DNA from: Marinobacter sediminicola
GTDB lineage: Bacteria; Pseudomonadota; Gammaproteobacteria; Pseudomonadales; Oleiphilaceae
Reading direction: 5' to 3'
Assembly (NCBI RefSeq): GCF_031157525.1
Contig: NZ_JAVIXR010000008.1
Location: 124,001 to 188,000 of the forward strand
Length of the DNA stretch: 64,000 nt
Below, in pieces: positions 1 to 10,406 of the stretch. Positions within the stretch are counted from its first letter, which is position 1; each line of letters opens with the position of its first letter. The position numbers and the translations under genes were made by a program. Below the pieces are notes generated by a model. The model saw only the letters and a list, made by a program, of their open reading frames with translations, had not been told where the DNA came from and did not search any database.

Positions 1-1
1 G

Positions 2-661
2 GCCATCAATCCGGCCATTGCGAGCCCTGCATGGCTTGATGTGACTCTTTCTTCGGTCCCGCCGTTTTCAATTACTGTGGCGCTTGATGAGCAGGCACTC
101 GAACCGGATGTTCCGGTGCGCACCAGACTGGAGGTGAACTACACAACCGATAGCGCGCGAGTTCTCGAAATTCCTGTGGTGGCTGAGCTGGTAACGGATG
201 AAAGTGCACGCAACGCGGGCCGGCACTTCGTGTTACTGGTATATACGGAACCGAATGCGCAAGGTCAGCTTGAAGCGGCCGCTCAACTTTCCATGACGGC
301 CATAAATGGAACGTATCAGTTTGGTTTTCGTCTGGATGATGGGCGGCAAGGCGCTAGTTTTGCGGATGTGCCTCCGGGCGATTACTATCTGGTAGCAGGT
401 ACAGACTTGGATAACGACGGTATCATTTGTCAATCAGGAGAGGCATGTGCAGAGTATCCGGTAACGGGCATGCGAGAAGTGATTACGGTCGATGAGAGTA
501 CCGACTTGACGGGTATCCGTATGGCAACAGGCTATTTTCGCCCGACTATTTCGGCTGCAACGCCTGATGTACTCCCCCGTCCCGGATTTACCGGTTACAA
601 ATTGAAAGAGCCACATTCGAATGATGTGGTTGCACCCAAAACAATCGGAGCTGAACGTTGA
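2..661 (+). CDS. C-terminal part of an exported protein, probably S8 (subtilisin-like) peptidase
   Basis: The reading frame is open from the left edge to a TGA at 659-661, so the 5' end lies outside the window; the GTG at 41 is internal to the open frame and need not be a start. The visible 219 residues contain no catalytic motif. They look like beta-rich C-terminal modules, with a segment reading GTDLDNDGIICQSGE (roughly residues 138-152) that resembles the acidic, calcium-binding-like loops at the ends of secreted peptidases. The opening AINPAIASPAWLDV resembles the end of a subtilase catalytic domain. The peptidase assignment is an inference from this resemblance and from the overlapping PrcB-like gene downstream. 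Confidence 0.5.
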   Translation, partial: AINPAIASPAWLDVTLSSVPPFSITVALDEQALEPDVPVRTRLEVNYTTDSARVLEIPVVAELVTDESARNAGRHFVLLVYTEPNAQGQLEAAAQLSMTAINGTYQFGFRLDDGRQGASFADVPPGDYYLVAGTDLDNDGIICQSGEACAEYPVTGMREVITVDESTDLTGIRMATGYFRPTISAATPDVLPRPGFTGYKLKEPHSNDVVAPKTIGAER

Positions 662-1176
662 TAGCAGTATGCAGAAAGGTAGGGTCAGGCGTGCCTGTGG
701 TCATTTTGTTGGCCGGATATTTGTTGATGGCGGGCTGTGCATCTTCAGACGTTGTTGAAACCGAGCCCGGCGAGCTTTTGGCGCGACAGGTGATCCAGTC
801 AGCTCATTGTGGCCTGAGCGGGCCCGGACTGGCTTATGTACAGACTCCCGAACGATTGCAACAGTTACTTGATCTACCGGCTCAGAATATAGCTGTTCAG
901 CAGTTACGGCAGGTTGACCTTGAAAAAGAACATCTGCTGTTTGTCACCTTGGGTGAGAAACCAACCGGTGGTTACAGTGTTAGCCTGGTTTCGGCCAATG
1001 CTGAGAACACCAAGAGCCCTCTTCAGCTTTCCGTTGTCGTTCGCTCCCCGGCGCCGGGCACTATGACCACTCAGGTTATTACATCGGCCTGTGTGGTGGT
1101 GGCAGTTCCGGCGCATGATTGGCCGGAAATTCGGGTGTCAGGCATTCGGGACAAGGATCTGGTTTTAAATCCTTGA
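658..1176 (+). CDS. PrcB-family lipoprotein (protease complex subunit-like)
   Basis: A 172-residue protein beginning at TTG 658, overlapping the upstream stop codon (TTGA) and preceded by GGAG at 647-650 with 7 nt spacing, so the two genes are translationally coupled. The N-terminus carries Arg and Lys, then a hydrophobic stretch ending in LLMAGC, a lipobox, so it should be an outer or inner membrane lipoprotein. The C-terminal half contains GEKPTGGYSV (about residues 99-108) and a PAPGTMTTQVITSAC stretch, both typical of the PrcB C-terminal domain. In Treponema denticola PrcB stabilises the subtilase dentilisin; a similar partnership with the upstream gene is an inference. A GTG at 691 is an alternative start but would lose the basic n-region. 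Confidence 0.68.
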   Translation: MIAVCRKVGSGVPVVILLAGYLLMAGCASSDVVETEPGELLARQVIQSAHCGLSGPGLAYVQTPERLQQLLDLPAQNIAVQQLRQVDLEKEHLLFVTLGEKPTGGYSVSLVSANAENTKSPLQLSVVVRSPAPGTMTTQVITSACVVVAVPAHDWPEIRVSGIRDKDLVLNP

Positions 1177-1235
1177 GGTTTCGTTTCCGGGTGCTAACTG
1201 CAATCAGCCGTTGATCTTTGGCTGTGAATCCATAA

Positions 1236-3173
<1,938 letters not shown>

Positions 3174-3275
3174 TTACCTTATATTCTATTTTAACCTATA
3201 AAAAGATGTAGTTATTCTTTTTAATTGATCTTCAGGCTCGTTATCCTGCCGGTTTTCTGATCGGGAAGAACCGTA

Positions 3276-5054
3276 ATGGACTGGCAGGGATGGTTTGCGC
3301 TCGGCATGGCCGGCGCCGCGCTTGTACTTATGAGCTCAGGACGCTACGCGCCGCATCTGGTTCTGATGGTTGTGCTCATTGTGCTCAGTGCCAGTGGCAT
3401 TATTTCGGCTGGCCAAGCCCTTTCGGGGTTTAGTAATACGGGTCTGATTACGGTGGTAGCTCTATTTGTAGTGGCCGCAGGTATTCATCATTCTGGCGGG
3501 GTTGATTTGCTGGTCAGGCACCTGCTCCGAAATCCCAAAACTGTTCGCTCAGCACAAGCGCGCATCACGCTGCCAGTTGCACTGTTGAGCGGCTTCCTCA
3601 ACAACACCCCCGTTGTGGCCACCATGATACCGGCGGTTCATGCCTGGTCCCGGAAGATTGGTATCCCGCCGTCCAAGCTGATGATTCCGCTCAGCTACTC
3701 CGCCATCCTTGGTGGCACGCTGACCATGATTGGCACCAGCACCAACCTGGTTGTTAACGGCCAATACGAACAGCTCACCGGCGACGCCGGGCTGTCCATT
3801 TTCTCTATCACCGCGGTTGGCTTGCCTGTGGCGGTTCTGGGAATCGCCGCAATCTTGCTGTTCATGCCGCGGGCACTTCCAAATCGGGAAGACCGGCATA
3901 AATTTGGCTCCATGAGAGAGTTTACTCTGGAAGTGGCAGTAGCCATTGATGGACCATTAGTAGGCAAAACTGTTGGTGAAGCGGGCCTGAGAGAACTTGA
4001 GCGGCTCTACTTGGTTGAGATAGAGCGTGTTGGCAGCGTGGTGACGGCGGTGCCTTCTGAGGAGCGTCTGTGCGGAGGTGACCGACTCGTGTTTGCAGGG
4101 GATACCCAGGCAATCTCCGATCTGCTTCGAATTAACGGGATTGTACCTTCCGAACACGCGGATGAACCCAGTCTGAGTCAGCATCGTGCTGAGCGTTGCT
4201 TAATGGAGGCGGCTTTGTCTCCCCAGTCAGAGGTGCTGGGATTGACCATTCGGGATGCGCGGTTCCGGGAGCGTTACGGGGCGGTTGTTCTGGCGGTCGC
4301 TCGAGGCGGGGCACGCGTTGCAGGCAACCTTGGCAATATACGGCTCCGACCCGGCGATGTGCTGTTGCTGGAGGCCCGACCGGCGTTTGTAAGTCGTCAG
4401 CGTTACAACAAGGATTTTCTGCTTATTAATGATCTGGAAACTGAGGCGCCCAGGCACAACCGTGCCTGGCTGTCCTGGGGTATCCTGGTTGTGCTGGTGG
4501 GGTTGGCGGCCTGTGGTGTTCTCAGCATGCTGAACGCTGCTTTGCTGGGCGCTGCGCTGATGATTATGAGCGGATGTTGCTCTATAGGGCAGGCACAGAA
4601 GTCAGTGGACGTTCCGGTAGTGCTTACTATCGCTGCTTCCTTTGCGTTGGGTGCCGCATTGCAGGAGACAGGAGCGGCCACTTTCGTTGCAGGGGCTATT
4701 CTTGGCCTGAGTAAAGGGCATGTTCTGTTGGCTCTGTTCCTCGTCTATTGTTCCGTATCCGTGCTTACAGAGGTGATCACTAATAACGCGGCAGCTGTAT
4801 TGGTCATTCCGGTAGTACTTTCAATGACCGGCACCATGGGGGTTCCGGCTGAGCCTTTTGTGATTGCGGTAATGATGGCAGCGTCGGCCAGTTTCGCCAC
4901 ACCGCTAGGGTATCAAACCAATATGATGGTGTTCGGCCCGGGGGGCTATCGTTTCGGCGACTTTGTTCGTGTCGGTTTGCCAATGAATGTGTTTGTTGGC
5001 CTGGCATCGGTGGCGGTGATTGCGATGGTGTATGGAATCAGCCCGGGTTGGTAG
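3276..5054 (+). CDS. SLC13/DASS-family anion permease with internal RCK_C (TrkA-C) domains
   Basis: A 592-residue inner-membrane transporter. Two sets of transmembrane helices (about residues 1-200 and 395-592) flank a soluble middle section (about 205-385) with two TrkA-C-like repeats, recognisable by the GDRLVFAGD and PGDVLLLEA strands. The first membrane half has the re-entrant loop NNTPVVATMIP followed by MIGTSTNLVVNGQY, and the second half repeats it as ITNNAAAVLVIPVVLS, the Asn-rich hairpins of divalent anion:sodium symporters. Substrate cannot be told from sequence; sulfate or a dicarboxylate is usual for the family. It ends 3 nt before the convergent EAL gene. The 102 nt before it is AT-rich and probably holds its promoter. 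Confidence 0.85.
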   Translation: MDWQGWFALGMAGAALVLMSSGRYAPHLVLMVVLIVLSASGIISAGQALSGFSNTGLITVVALFVVAAGIHHSGGVDLLVRHLLRNPKTVRSAQARITLPVALLSGFLNNTPVVATMIPAVHAWSRKIGIPPSKLMIPLSYSAILGGTLTMIGTSTNLVVNGQYEQLTGDAGLSIFSITAVGLPVAVLGIAAILLFMPRALPNREDRHKFGSMREFTLEVAVAIDGPLVGKTVGEAGLRELERLYLVEIERVGSVVTAVPSEERLCGGDRLVFAGDTQAISDLLRINGIVPSEHADEPSLSQHRAERCLMEAALSPQSEVLGLTIRDARFRERYGAVVLAVARGGARVAGNLGNIRLRPGDVLLLEARPAFVSRQRYNKDFLLINDLETEAPRHNRAWLSWGILVVLVGLAACGVLSMLNAALLGAALMIMSGCCSIGQAQKSVDVPVVLTIAASFALGAALQETGAATFVAGAILGLSKGHVLLALFLVYCSVSVLTEVITNNAAAVLVIPVVLSMTGTMGVPAEPFVIAVMMAASASFATPLGYQTNMMVFGPGGYRFGDFVRVGLPMNVFVGLASVAVIAMVYGISPGW

Positions 5055-5057
5055 TCG

Positions 5058-6383
5058 CTACAGAGGGGCGTTTGCCAGAATGTCGCAGCAAAGCACCCGC
5101 TGTTTGTTGCGGTGGGTAAAACACAAGGACAATGTTACGCACATATAGGCGCCCGTTACACACAGGTAGGGGGTGGTAACGTGAAGCTTGCCAGGCTGAG
5201 CCAGCGCCTGCCGGAGATACTGCTGCCGGTACCAATCTGCCTTGCTGGTATTTTCCAGGGGCCTGAAGCGCGGGTCCAGCCCCCGGGTTCCGGTGTCAGA
5301 TATCAGCGTATCTTCTAACTGAACCCCTTGGTCATCCGCAAGGTAACAGCGCGATACAGGGCTGTGATTCAACAGATCGTTGCACGCCTGGGCCATGGGG
5401 GTGTCAGCCTGCAGTAATTTAGTGACGTTCTGAAAGTCGTTCCAGAAGAAATCCGACAAATAGCGGGCCGGGTCCTGGGTGATTTGGTGTCTTGCTTTAT
5501 AGTCTTGTAGCAGCTTATCGAAATCAGTGGGTGCATTTGAGAGGCTGGCCAGATCCATACTGGGCCGGCAGAAGTAAAATCCCTGAACAAAGTCCACGCC
5601 GGCATCGATGGCAATCATCGCCTGATCGTTGGTTTCAACACCTTCCAGCAAGACCAGACATCCTGACTGATGCAACAATGAAACAATGCCGTTCAGAATC
5701 TGTCGCGCCTTATGATCTTCAGTGGCCCGGGTTAGCAGTTTGCGATCCAGCTTCACTATGTCGGGTGACAAATTCCAGATGCGTTCAAAGTTTGAGTGTC
5801 CAGCACCGAAGTCGTCAATGGCTGTAAGGCAGCCAAGCTTTCGGTAATAGGCGACGGTTTCGCGCAGGCGGTCAGCGTCGTCGGTTGGCTGTTCAACAAT
5901 CTCGATTACGATCCGGTGGGGTGGCAGCTTCGTCTTCGCCAGAAGGTTGCCGAAAAACGAATCTGTTTGGCTGCCGCTAGTGACAACCCGAGGAGAAACG
6001 TTCAGGAACAGCCAGTTGAGTTGATCTTCGATGCCGCTGTAATTCTGCATATGCAGGTATCGGCAGAGCCGGTCAAGTAGCAGGTTTTCCGCATCGGAAG
6101 AGGGTAGTTCGAACAGGTGTATTGGTAGAACGTTTGAAAGGTCCGGGTCCTGTGCCCGTATCAGTGCTTCGTAGCCAATGGTTCGCTTGTGTGAAATGCT
6201 GTAGATCGGCTGAAGGGCCGTTTTCAATATAAGGCCACGGAAGCACGCGGTCCAAGAGTCGCCGTCTCTTTGGAGCATCTGCGATATCAGATCAACCTCG
6301 GGATCCGTCAATGTTTCCGGGATGGTTGCTGGCTGCATAGTGTATTTCGAATCATTGAACGAATGCATCAAGTGCTGTTGCAA
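5058..6383 (-). CDS. EAL-domain cyclic-di-GMP phosphodiesterase with C-terminal sensory domain
   Basis: A 441-residue protein with no GGDEF and no membrane segment. The EAL domain (about 45-280) keeps the residues needed for catalysis: E72 in YEALIR, N128 in FLNVS, E161, D190-D191 in IDDFGAGHSN, K211, E247 and E250 in LEGVET, and Q267 in VQGFYF. It is therefore predicted to hydrolyse c-di-GMP. The C-terminal 150 residues resemble the YkuI C-terminal PAS/Cache-like domain that follows EAL in some standalone phosphodiesterases; its ligand is unknown. Met codons at residues 6 and 16 are alternative starts. It is a single gene, convergent with the transporter. Confidence 0.85.
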   Translation of the reverse strand: MQQHLMHSFNDSKYTMQPATIPETLTDPEVDLISQMLQRDGDSWTACFRGLILKTALQPIYSISHKRTIGYEALIRAQDPDLSNVLPIHLFELPSSDAENLLLDRLCRYLHMQNYSGIEDQLNWLFLNVSPRVVTSGSQTDSFFGNLLAKTKLPPHRIVIEIVEQPTDDADRLRETVAYYRKLGCLTAIDDFGAGHSNFERIWNLSPDIVKLDRKLLTRATEDHKARQILNGIVSLLHQSGCLVLLEGVETNDQAMIAIDAGVDFVQGFYFCRPSMDLASLSNAPTDFDKLLQDYKARHQITQDPARYLSDFFWNDFQNVTKLLQADTPMAQACNDLLNHSPVSRCYLADDQGVQLEDTLISDTGTRGLDPRFRPLENTSKADWYRQQYLRQALAQPGKLHVTTPYLCVTGAYMCVTLSLCFTHRNKQRVLCCDILANAPL

Positions 6384-6551
6384 AACGCACTTGAACGATC
6401 ACTGACCAGTGTTGGCTATGAACAGAAAAAGCCAGAGTAAACTGATAGTTGGAGGAGATTGCCAAAAAAAGCGCAGTATTACCACCGTTTCATGAATAAA
6501 TCTGAAACAGGCTGTAAGCTTTGTGGAGTCATTGTTGTTGCAGGTGATTTT

Positions 6552-6577
6552 GGCGGCCCTTTAAAACAAGAGCCGCC
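6552..6577 (-). terminator. Stem-loop just downstream of the 6584-6847 ORF
   Basis: On the minus strand a 10-bp stem (GGCGGCTCTT paired with AAGGGCCGCC, one G-U pair) closes a 6-nt loop and starts 6 nt after the stop codon of the small ORF. No uridine run follows (AAAATC), so it is at best a weak intrinsic terminator or a 3'-end stabiliser. Its placement supports the ORF being a real transcript. Confidence 0.4.
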
Positions 6578-6583
6578 GAATAA

Positions 6584-6847
6584 TCAGTTGTTGCTAGGGA
6601 TTACAACGGATTCGTCGAATTCGAGTTCCATGTCCTGTTCTCCATATTCAATGTGATCCCCCGCAGGGGCGTTCCAAGTATGAGGAAAGTGTACTCGATT
6701 CATGGAGTTCGACAATCCGTACAATCCGTATGCGACCAAAGTCAAGACTTTTTTCACGGCCGCGAAGGCATCATCAAAATATTTGATGATGGAGCGCAAA
6801 ACATTCCGATTTCCTTTAAAGACGTGGCTTCTTATACTTTTAATCAC
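6584..6847 (-). CDS. Small hypothetical protein
   Basis: Up to 87 residues from a GTG at 6847; the start is uncertain, and a TTG at about residue 17 with AAGGA upstream is also possible. I do not recognise the family. The central part (DDAFAAVKKVLTLVAYGL) looks like an amphipathic helix and the C-terminus is acidic (GEQDMELEFDES). There is no signal peptide or clear membrane segment. Support for a real gene is limited: protein-like composition, no competing frame, and the stem-loop immediately after the stop. It lies in a 500-nt AT-richer gap between the EAL gene and the cytochrome. Confidence 0.42.
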   Translation of the reverse strand: MIKSIRSHVFKGNRNVLRSIIKYFDDAFAAVKKVLTLVAYGLYGLSNSMNRVHFPHTWNAPAGDHIEYGEQDMELEFDESVVIPSNN

Positions 6848-6882
6848 AAACTGATAGCGTGGATAGGGAGGCCGTGGTTGCT

Positions 6883-7443
6883 ATGCAAATAAGAAATACG
6901 TCTGCTGGTTATGGGTGGCTGGCTATTGTTGCCCACTGGGTTGTTGCTTTGGCGGTTTTGGGCTTGTTTGCTTTGGGCTTCTGGATGGTTGACCTGTCGT
7001 ATTACGACGAGTGGTACCGGCGCGGTCCAGACATTCACCGCAGTGTCGGTATTCTGTTATTTGCACTGATGGTGTTCCGATTGCTTTGGCGGTTGGTTAC
7101 CCCATCACCGGATTCGATTTCGGCGCACAAACGCTGGGAAGTTTTGAGTGCCCACGCAGCTCACGGCTTGTTGTATGTTCTGATTTTCGTAGCCATGGTG
7201 AGCGGCTATCTGATTTCAACCGCCGACGGTTCATCCATAAGCGTATTTGGCTGGTTTGAAGTGCCGTCGGTCACGGGCCAGATTAAAGGCCTTGAGGATA
7301 CCGCAGGGTTGGTGCACTACTGGAGCACTTGGGCTTTGGTTGGGCTGGCCGCTTTGCACGCTGCTGGCGCCCTGAAACACCATTTCATGGATCGGGACGA
7401 AACCCTGCGCCGGATGTTGGTTCCGGCGCGACGGAATGATTGA
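6883..7443 (+). CDS. Cytochrome b561 family protein
   Basis: A 186-residue membrane protein with four transmembrane helices that should bind b-type haem and pass electrons from quinol in the inner membrane. Candidate haem-ligand histidines lie in IVAHWVV (helix 1), DIHRSVG (before helix 2), AAHGLLYV (helix 3) and ALHAAGALKHH (helix 4). The ATG at 6883 is chosen over the GTG at 6859 because AGGGAGG at 6866-6872 lies 10 nt before it and the family usually starts near this point. The downstream yceI gene is a frequent neighbour of cytochrome b561 genes, 55 nt away in the same direction, which suggests one transcript. Confidence 0.9.
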   Translation: MQIRNTSAGYGWLAIVAHWVVALAVLGLFALGFWMVDLSYYDEWYRRGPDIHRSVGILLFALMVFRLLWRLVTPSPDSISAHKRWEVLSAHAAHGLLYVLIFVAMVSGYLISTADGSSISVFGWFEVPSVTGQIKGLEDTAGLVHYWSTWALVGLAALHAAGALKHHFMDRDETLRRMLVPARRND

Positions 7444-7498
7444 ATTTTTCGATGCTGCTCTGAGTTGGCGCATTTCTTTTTACTTAAAGGAGAATTTT

Positions 7499-8080
7499 AT
7501 GAAGAAGTTACTGCTCGCATCTGCCGTTTCCATGGCTATGGTGGGAAGTGTTCAAGCAAGTGAAGCTAGTGGAACCTATGCTTTTGACAAAGAAGGTGCC
7601 CATCAGTTCATCACATTCAAAATCTCCCATCTTGGATACAGCTGGCTCTATGGCCGCTTCAACGATTTTGATGGTCAGTTCGTTTACGATGCAGAAAACC
7701 CCGAAAACAGCACGGTGAATGTAACTATCGATACTGCCAGCCTGGACTCCAACCATGCCGAGCGTGACAAGCACTTGCGCAGCAAAGACTTCCTGGACGT
7801 GAGTAAGTTTCCAGAAGCGAGCTTCACGAGTAAGCGAGTTAATGTTGATGAAGATGGCGAGGCGGATATTGTGGGTGATTTTACGCTGCACGGCGTAACC
7901 CGCGAGGTGACCTTGGAAGCGGAAATGTTGGGCCACGGAAAAGATCCCTGGGGCGGCTACCGCATGGGCTTTGAGGCAGAAACAGAATTGCGCCTTGAAG
8001 ACTTTGGTATCCCTGCAAGCCTTGGCGAAGCCTCCGAGACTGTAGAGATTACTATCTCTATCGAAGGCGTTCGTCAGTAA
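7499..8080 (+). CDS. YceI-family periplasmic lipid-binding protein
   Basis: A 193-residue YceI lipocalin-like protein. A signal peptide is visible (MKKLLLASAVSMAMVGSVQA, cleavage after about residue 20), so it is periplasmic. The family motifs are present: SGTYAFDKEGAHQFITFKISHLGYS, VNVTIDTASLDSNHAERDKHL, FLDVSKFPEASF and GDFTLHGVTREVTL. Family members bind polyisoprenoid chains, probably isoprenoid quinone-type lipids. The ATG at 7499 has AAAGGAGA at 7486-7493, a strong ribosome binding site; the frame is open further upstream but without support. It is transcribed with the cytochrome b561 and is followed by a clear terminator. Confidence 0.93.
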   Translation: MKKLLLASAVSMAMVGSVQASEASGTYAFDKEGAHQFITFKISHLGYSWLYGRFNDFDGQFVYDAENPENSTVNVTIDTASLDSNHAERDKHLRSKDFLDVSKFPEASFTSKRVNVDEDGEADIVGDFTLHGVTREVTLEAEMLGHGKDPWGGYRMGFEAETELRLEDFGIPASLGEASETVEITISIEGVRQ

Positions 8081-8101
8081 GTTGTAGTCGTACTCCTGCC
8101 A

Positions 8102-8145
8102 AGGCAGGTTCCGGGGCTAAACCCGGAATCTGCCTGTTTGTTTCT
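8102..8145. terminator. Bidirectional terminator between yceI and the chemoreceptor gene
   Basis: AGGCAG-g-TTCCGGG (8102-8115) pairs with CCCGGAA-t-CTGCCT (8122-8135) around the loop GCTAAA, followed by GTTTGTTTCT on the plus strand. It terminates the yceI transcript. The right half of the stem lies inside the last codons of the convergent chemoreceptor gene, whose stop codon is in the loop. Confidence 0.85.
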
Positions 8146-9754
8146 CCAGCTCTCGTGCGTACCCGTCAAGTGATTGGCTGATGCCATCAATATCTTTTGA
8201 TCTTGTCGCGCTTTCAGATGCCAGATCGTTGATTTCTGTGATGCTGCGGTTGATCTCGTCAACCACCTGGGTTTGCTCTTCGGTTGCTGAGGCAACGCTG
8301 GTGTTCATGTCGGTGATTCTGGTCATTGCTTCGAGGATAGCATTTAACTGATGCTCGGCTTCCGATGCCAGTTTTACGGTTTCTGTTGCTTCCCGGCTTC
8401 CGGTTTCCATCACTGACACGATATCGGCAACGCCGGTTTGCAGTGCCTCAATCATAGCCTGAATGTCCTCTGTGGATTGTTGCGTGCGCTTTGCCAGGGT
8501 GCGAACTTCATCTGCAACCACTGCAAATCCACGCCCCTGATCGCCCGCTCGGGCAGCCTCAATGGCTGCGTTCAAAGCCAGCAAGTTTGTCTGTTCCGCA
8601 ATGCCCCGGATTACGTCGAGTACCGAGGCAATATTGTCGGAGTCATCGGAGAGTTTGCGAATAACATCTACCGCTTTGGTGATTTGCGCTGACAGGCGAC
8701 GAACCTGATCTGAAGACTTTCGGATAATGTCTGCGCTGGTATTGCCTTTGTTCTCTGCCTCTCTTGTGACATCGGCAGCCAAAGAGGCATTGCCGGCCAC
8801 CTCTTCTATAGCACTTTGCATTTCGTTTATGGCCGTCGCAACCATTGAAATGGCACCGGTTTGCTGGCTTACACCTTCATTGTTGTCGTTTGAGGCCTGA
8901 CGCAGACTGTCTGCGCCCTGACTCAGTTCTATGGTCAGTTGTTGTATCGATGCCACCATGGACTGGAGGTTTTCCAGAACCTGATTGAAGCTCCTCGCCA
9001 AGGCGCCGAGATCGTCGTCCGTTTCGACAGGAATGCGGTGGGTCAGATCGCCTTCGCCTTGCGCGATGTTGTCCAGATGCTCCCTGAGCGTTGATATAGA
9101 GCGGATGATCATCCTCAGGACGACAATGAACAGCGCGATGCTGCCTGCAATTGCGATAACGGTAATTGTGAGAATTGCCACGGAGCTATTCTGGCCCTCA
9201 TTCGATACAGCCAGTGCGCTTGCCTGAGCTTGATCATCTGCATGAGCACCGACTTGGTCAAAATAGTTGCGGAGGGCTTCGAAATGCCTGGTGGTTTCCG
9301 TTGCTGCAAGGCTTCTGGCTTTTTCCGGCTGGTCTTCTGCGGCCAGTTTGATGACGCTGCGTGCCGATTGCTCCCACTTCTTGAATGCAGTGTCAAAGCC
9401 CTGCTCAATGGCGGATACGCCCGTGCCTTCAAGTTGCTCCACGGTTTTCTCAAAACGCTCTCTGGCCTGGCCAGCATTTTCGTTAAACGCCGTAAGAAAT
9501 CGGGAACCATCTTCGTTGTTGATTCTGGCGTCCACATACGACATTTGAGCCACCAGAGCCTGATAGAGGTCGCGATCTCCATTCAGGATGCGGCTAACGG
9601 AAGTCAGGTAGGTATCGGCTATTCGTTCCGTACCCGAGACGAGGTTGCGAGTGGTACTAACGCTAAATAACCCTATAAAAATAAGGGCAATAGCGGTGGT
9701 GGCGAAAGGGAGGGCGATTTTTGAGCGTAGCCCGAAGCGATTGCCGGTGGTCAT
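8117..9754 (-). CDS. Methyl-accepting chemotaxis protein
   Basis: A 545-residue transmembrane chemoreceptor. It has TM1 at about 12-33, a periplasmic helical sensor region at about 41-190 (four-helix-bundle type, with the sequence [16 protein letters not shown] after TM1), TM2 at about 192-214, a HAMP domain at about 216-270, then the cytoplasmic coiled coil. The highly conserved signalling tip is present ([18 protein letters not shown] followed by [17 protein letters not shown]). The C-terminus ends shortly after the coiled coil and lacks a CheR-binding pentapeptide. The ligand cannot be predicted. It is a single gene, convergent with yceI. Confidence 0.94.
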   Translation of the reverse strand: MTTGNRFGLRSKIALPFATTAIALIFIGLFSVSTTRNLVSGTERIADTYLTSVSRILNGDRDLYQALVAQMSYVDARINNEDGSRFLTAFNENAGQARERFEKTVEQLEGTGVSAIEQGFDTAFKKWEQSARSVIKLAAEDQPEKARSLAATETTRHFEALRNYFDQVGAHADDQAQASALAVSNEGQNSSVAILTITVIAIAGSIALFIVVLRMIIRSISTLREHLDNIAQGEGDLTHRIPVETDDDLGALARSFNQVLENLQSMVASIQQLTIELSQGADSLRQASNDNNEGVSQQTGAISMVATAINEMQSAIEEVAGNASLAADVTREAENKGNTSADIIRKSSDQVRRLSAQITKAVDVIRKLSDDSDNIASVLDVIRGIAEQTNLLALNAAIEAARAGDQGRGFAVVADEVRTLAKRTQQSTEDIQAMIEALQTGVADIVSVMETGSREATETVKLASEAEHQLNAILEAMTRITDMNTSVASATEEQTQVVDEINRSITEINDLASESATRSKDIDGISQSLDGYARELEKQTGRFRV

Positions 9755-9861
9755 AGTGAGCTCTTGTGTCTGCTGATGATTTATTCAAATCATAGCAGCG
9801 CTGAGCCGGGTGTCAGGGTTTAATTGAGATGCAGATTGGGATAGATCGAGCTTTCAGGGGG

Positions 9862-10125
9862 TCAGGCGTCGGAATGCAGGCTTTGGTGTGGGTTTGCTGG
9901 TGCTTCCTGGTCGGTGCTGCAAGAACGGCAAAGGTGGCGTTGACGCCAGAACTGAGCAGCAAAAATAACAAGTCCTATAAGCAGGCCAGCCCAAAGGTAG
10001 GGTGCAGGAACCTGAAAGCTGCCACTGATTGCAAACTCAACAAGGAGCATCAGTACAACGGCTAATGCCGCATTTACTATCGCCGTAGTCAGCGCTTGCC
10101 CGCAGGCCTTTAGATTGGGTTTCAT
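9862..10125 (-). CDS. Small two-helix membrane protein of unknown function
   Basis: An 87-residue protein with two predicted transmembrane helices (about 10-34 and 42-60). A short cytoplasmic-type tail contains CRSC, a possible metal-binding or redox Cys pair. No family is recognised. The ATG start is clear and the hydrophobic pattern makes a chance ORF unlikely. It is divergent from parC and lies upstream of the chemoreceptor gene on the same strand, about 107 nt apart. Confidence 0.6.
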   Translation of the reverse strand: MKPNLKACGQALTTAIVNAALAVVLMLLVEFAISGSFQVPAPYLWAGLLIGLVIFAAQFWRQRHLCRSCSTDQEAPANPHQSLHSDA

Positions 10126-10280
10126 AGTGTTCCGCTTGTTTGAAGGGAAAACGGTCTTCTATTCATCAGTGGTTAGGAGCATACGGTGCACCTTACAGAC
10201 TCTCCATGCGGGAATTCCGCTATTGGAAGGGGCCATATAAGGCGCGCAAGAGCTGTTCTGGCCAATATATCTGCAGGTTG

Positions 10281-10310
10281 TTGGTGTATCAGCTCTGCGC
10301 TCCATATAAT
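10281..10310 (+). promoter_or_regulatory. Probable sigma70 promoter of parC with a 5' stem-loop
   Basis: A perfect -10 TATAAT (10305-10310) lies 18 nt after TTGGTG (10281-10286). A transcript from here would begin close to 10317, exactly where a stem-loop starts: TGCACCGG (10318-10325) pairs with CCGGGTGCA (10339-10347, one bulged G). Otherwise the 281-nt gap between the small membrane protein and parC (10126-10406) shows nothing I can name. Confidence 0.5.
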
Positions 10311-10406
10311 GTCCCACTGCACCGGCCCCGTGATTATTCCGGGTGCACAGGGTAGCATCACGAACGTATTTCAAATCAGGCAATACAGGCAACAAAAGAG
10401 GCATCC

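Noticed and set aside
6459..6656. Plus-strand ORF of 65 codons
   Set aside because: It overlaps the better supported minus-strand small gene and its stem-loop, has no ribosome binding site at a good distance and no protein-like pattern.
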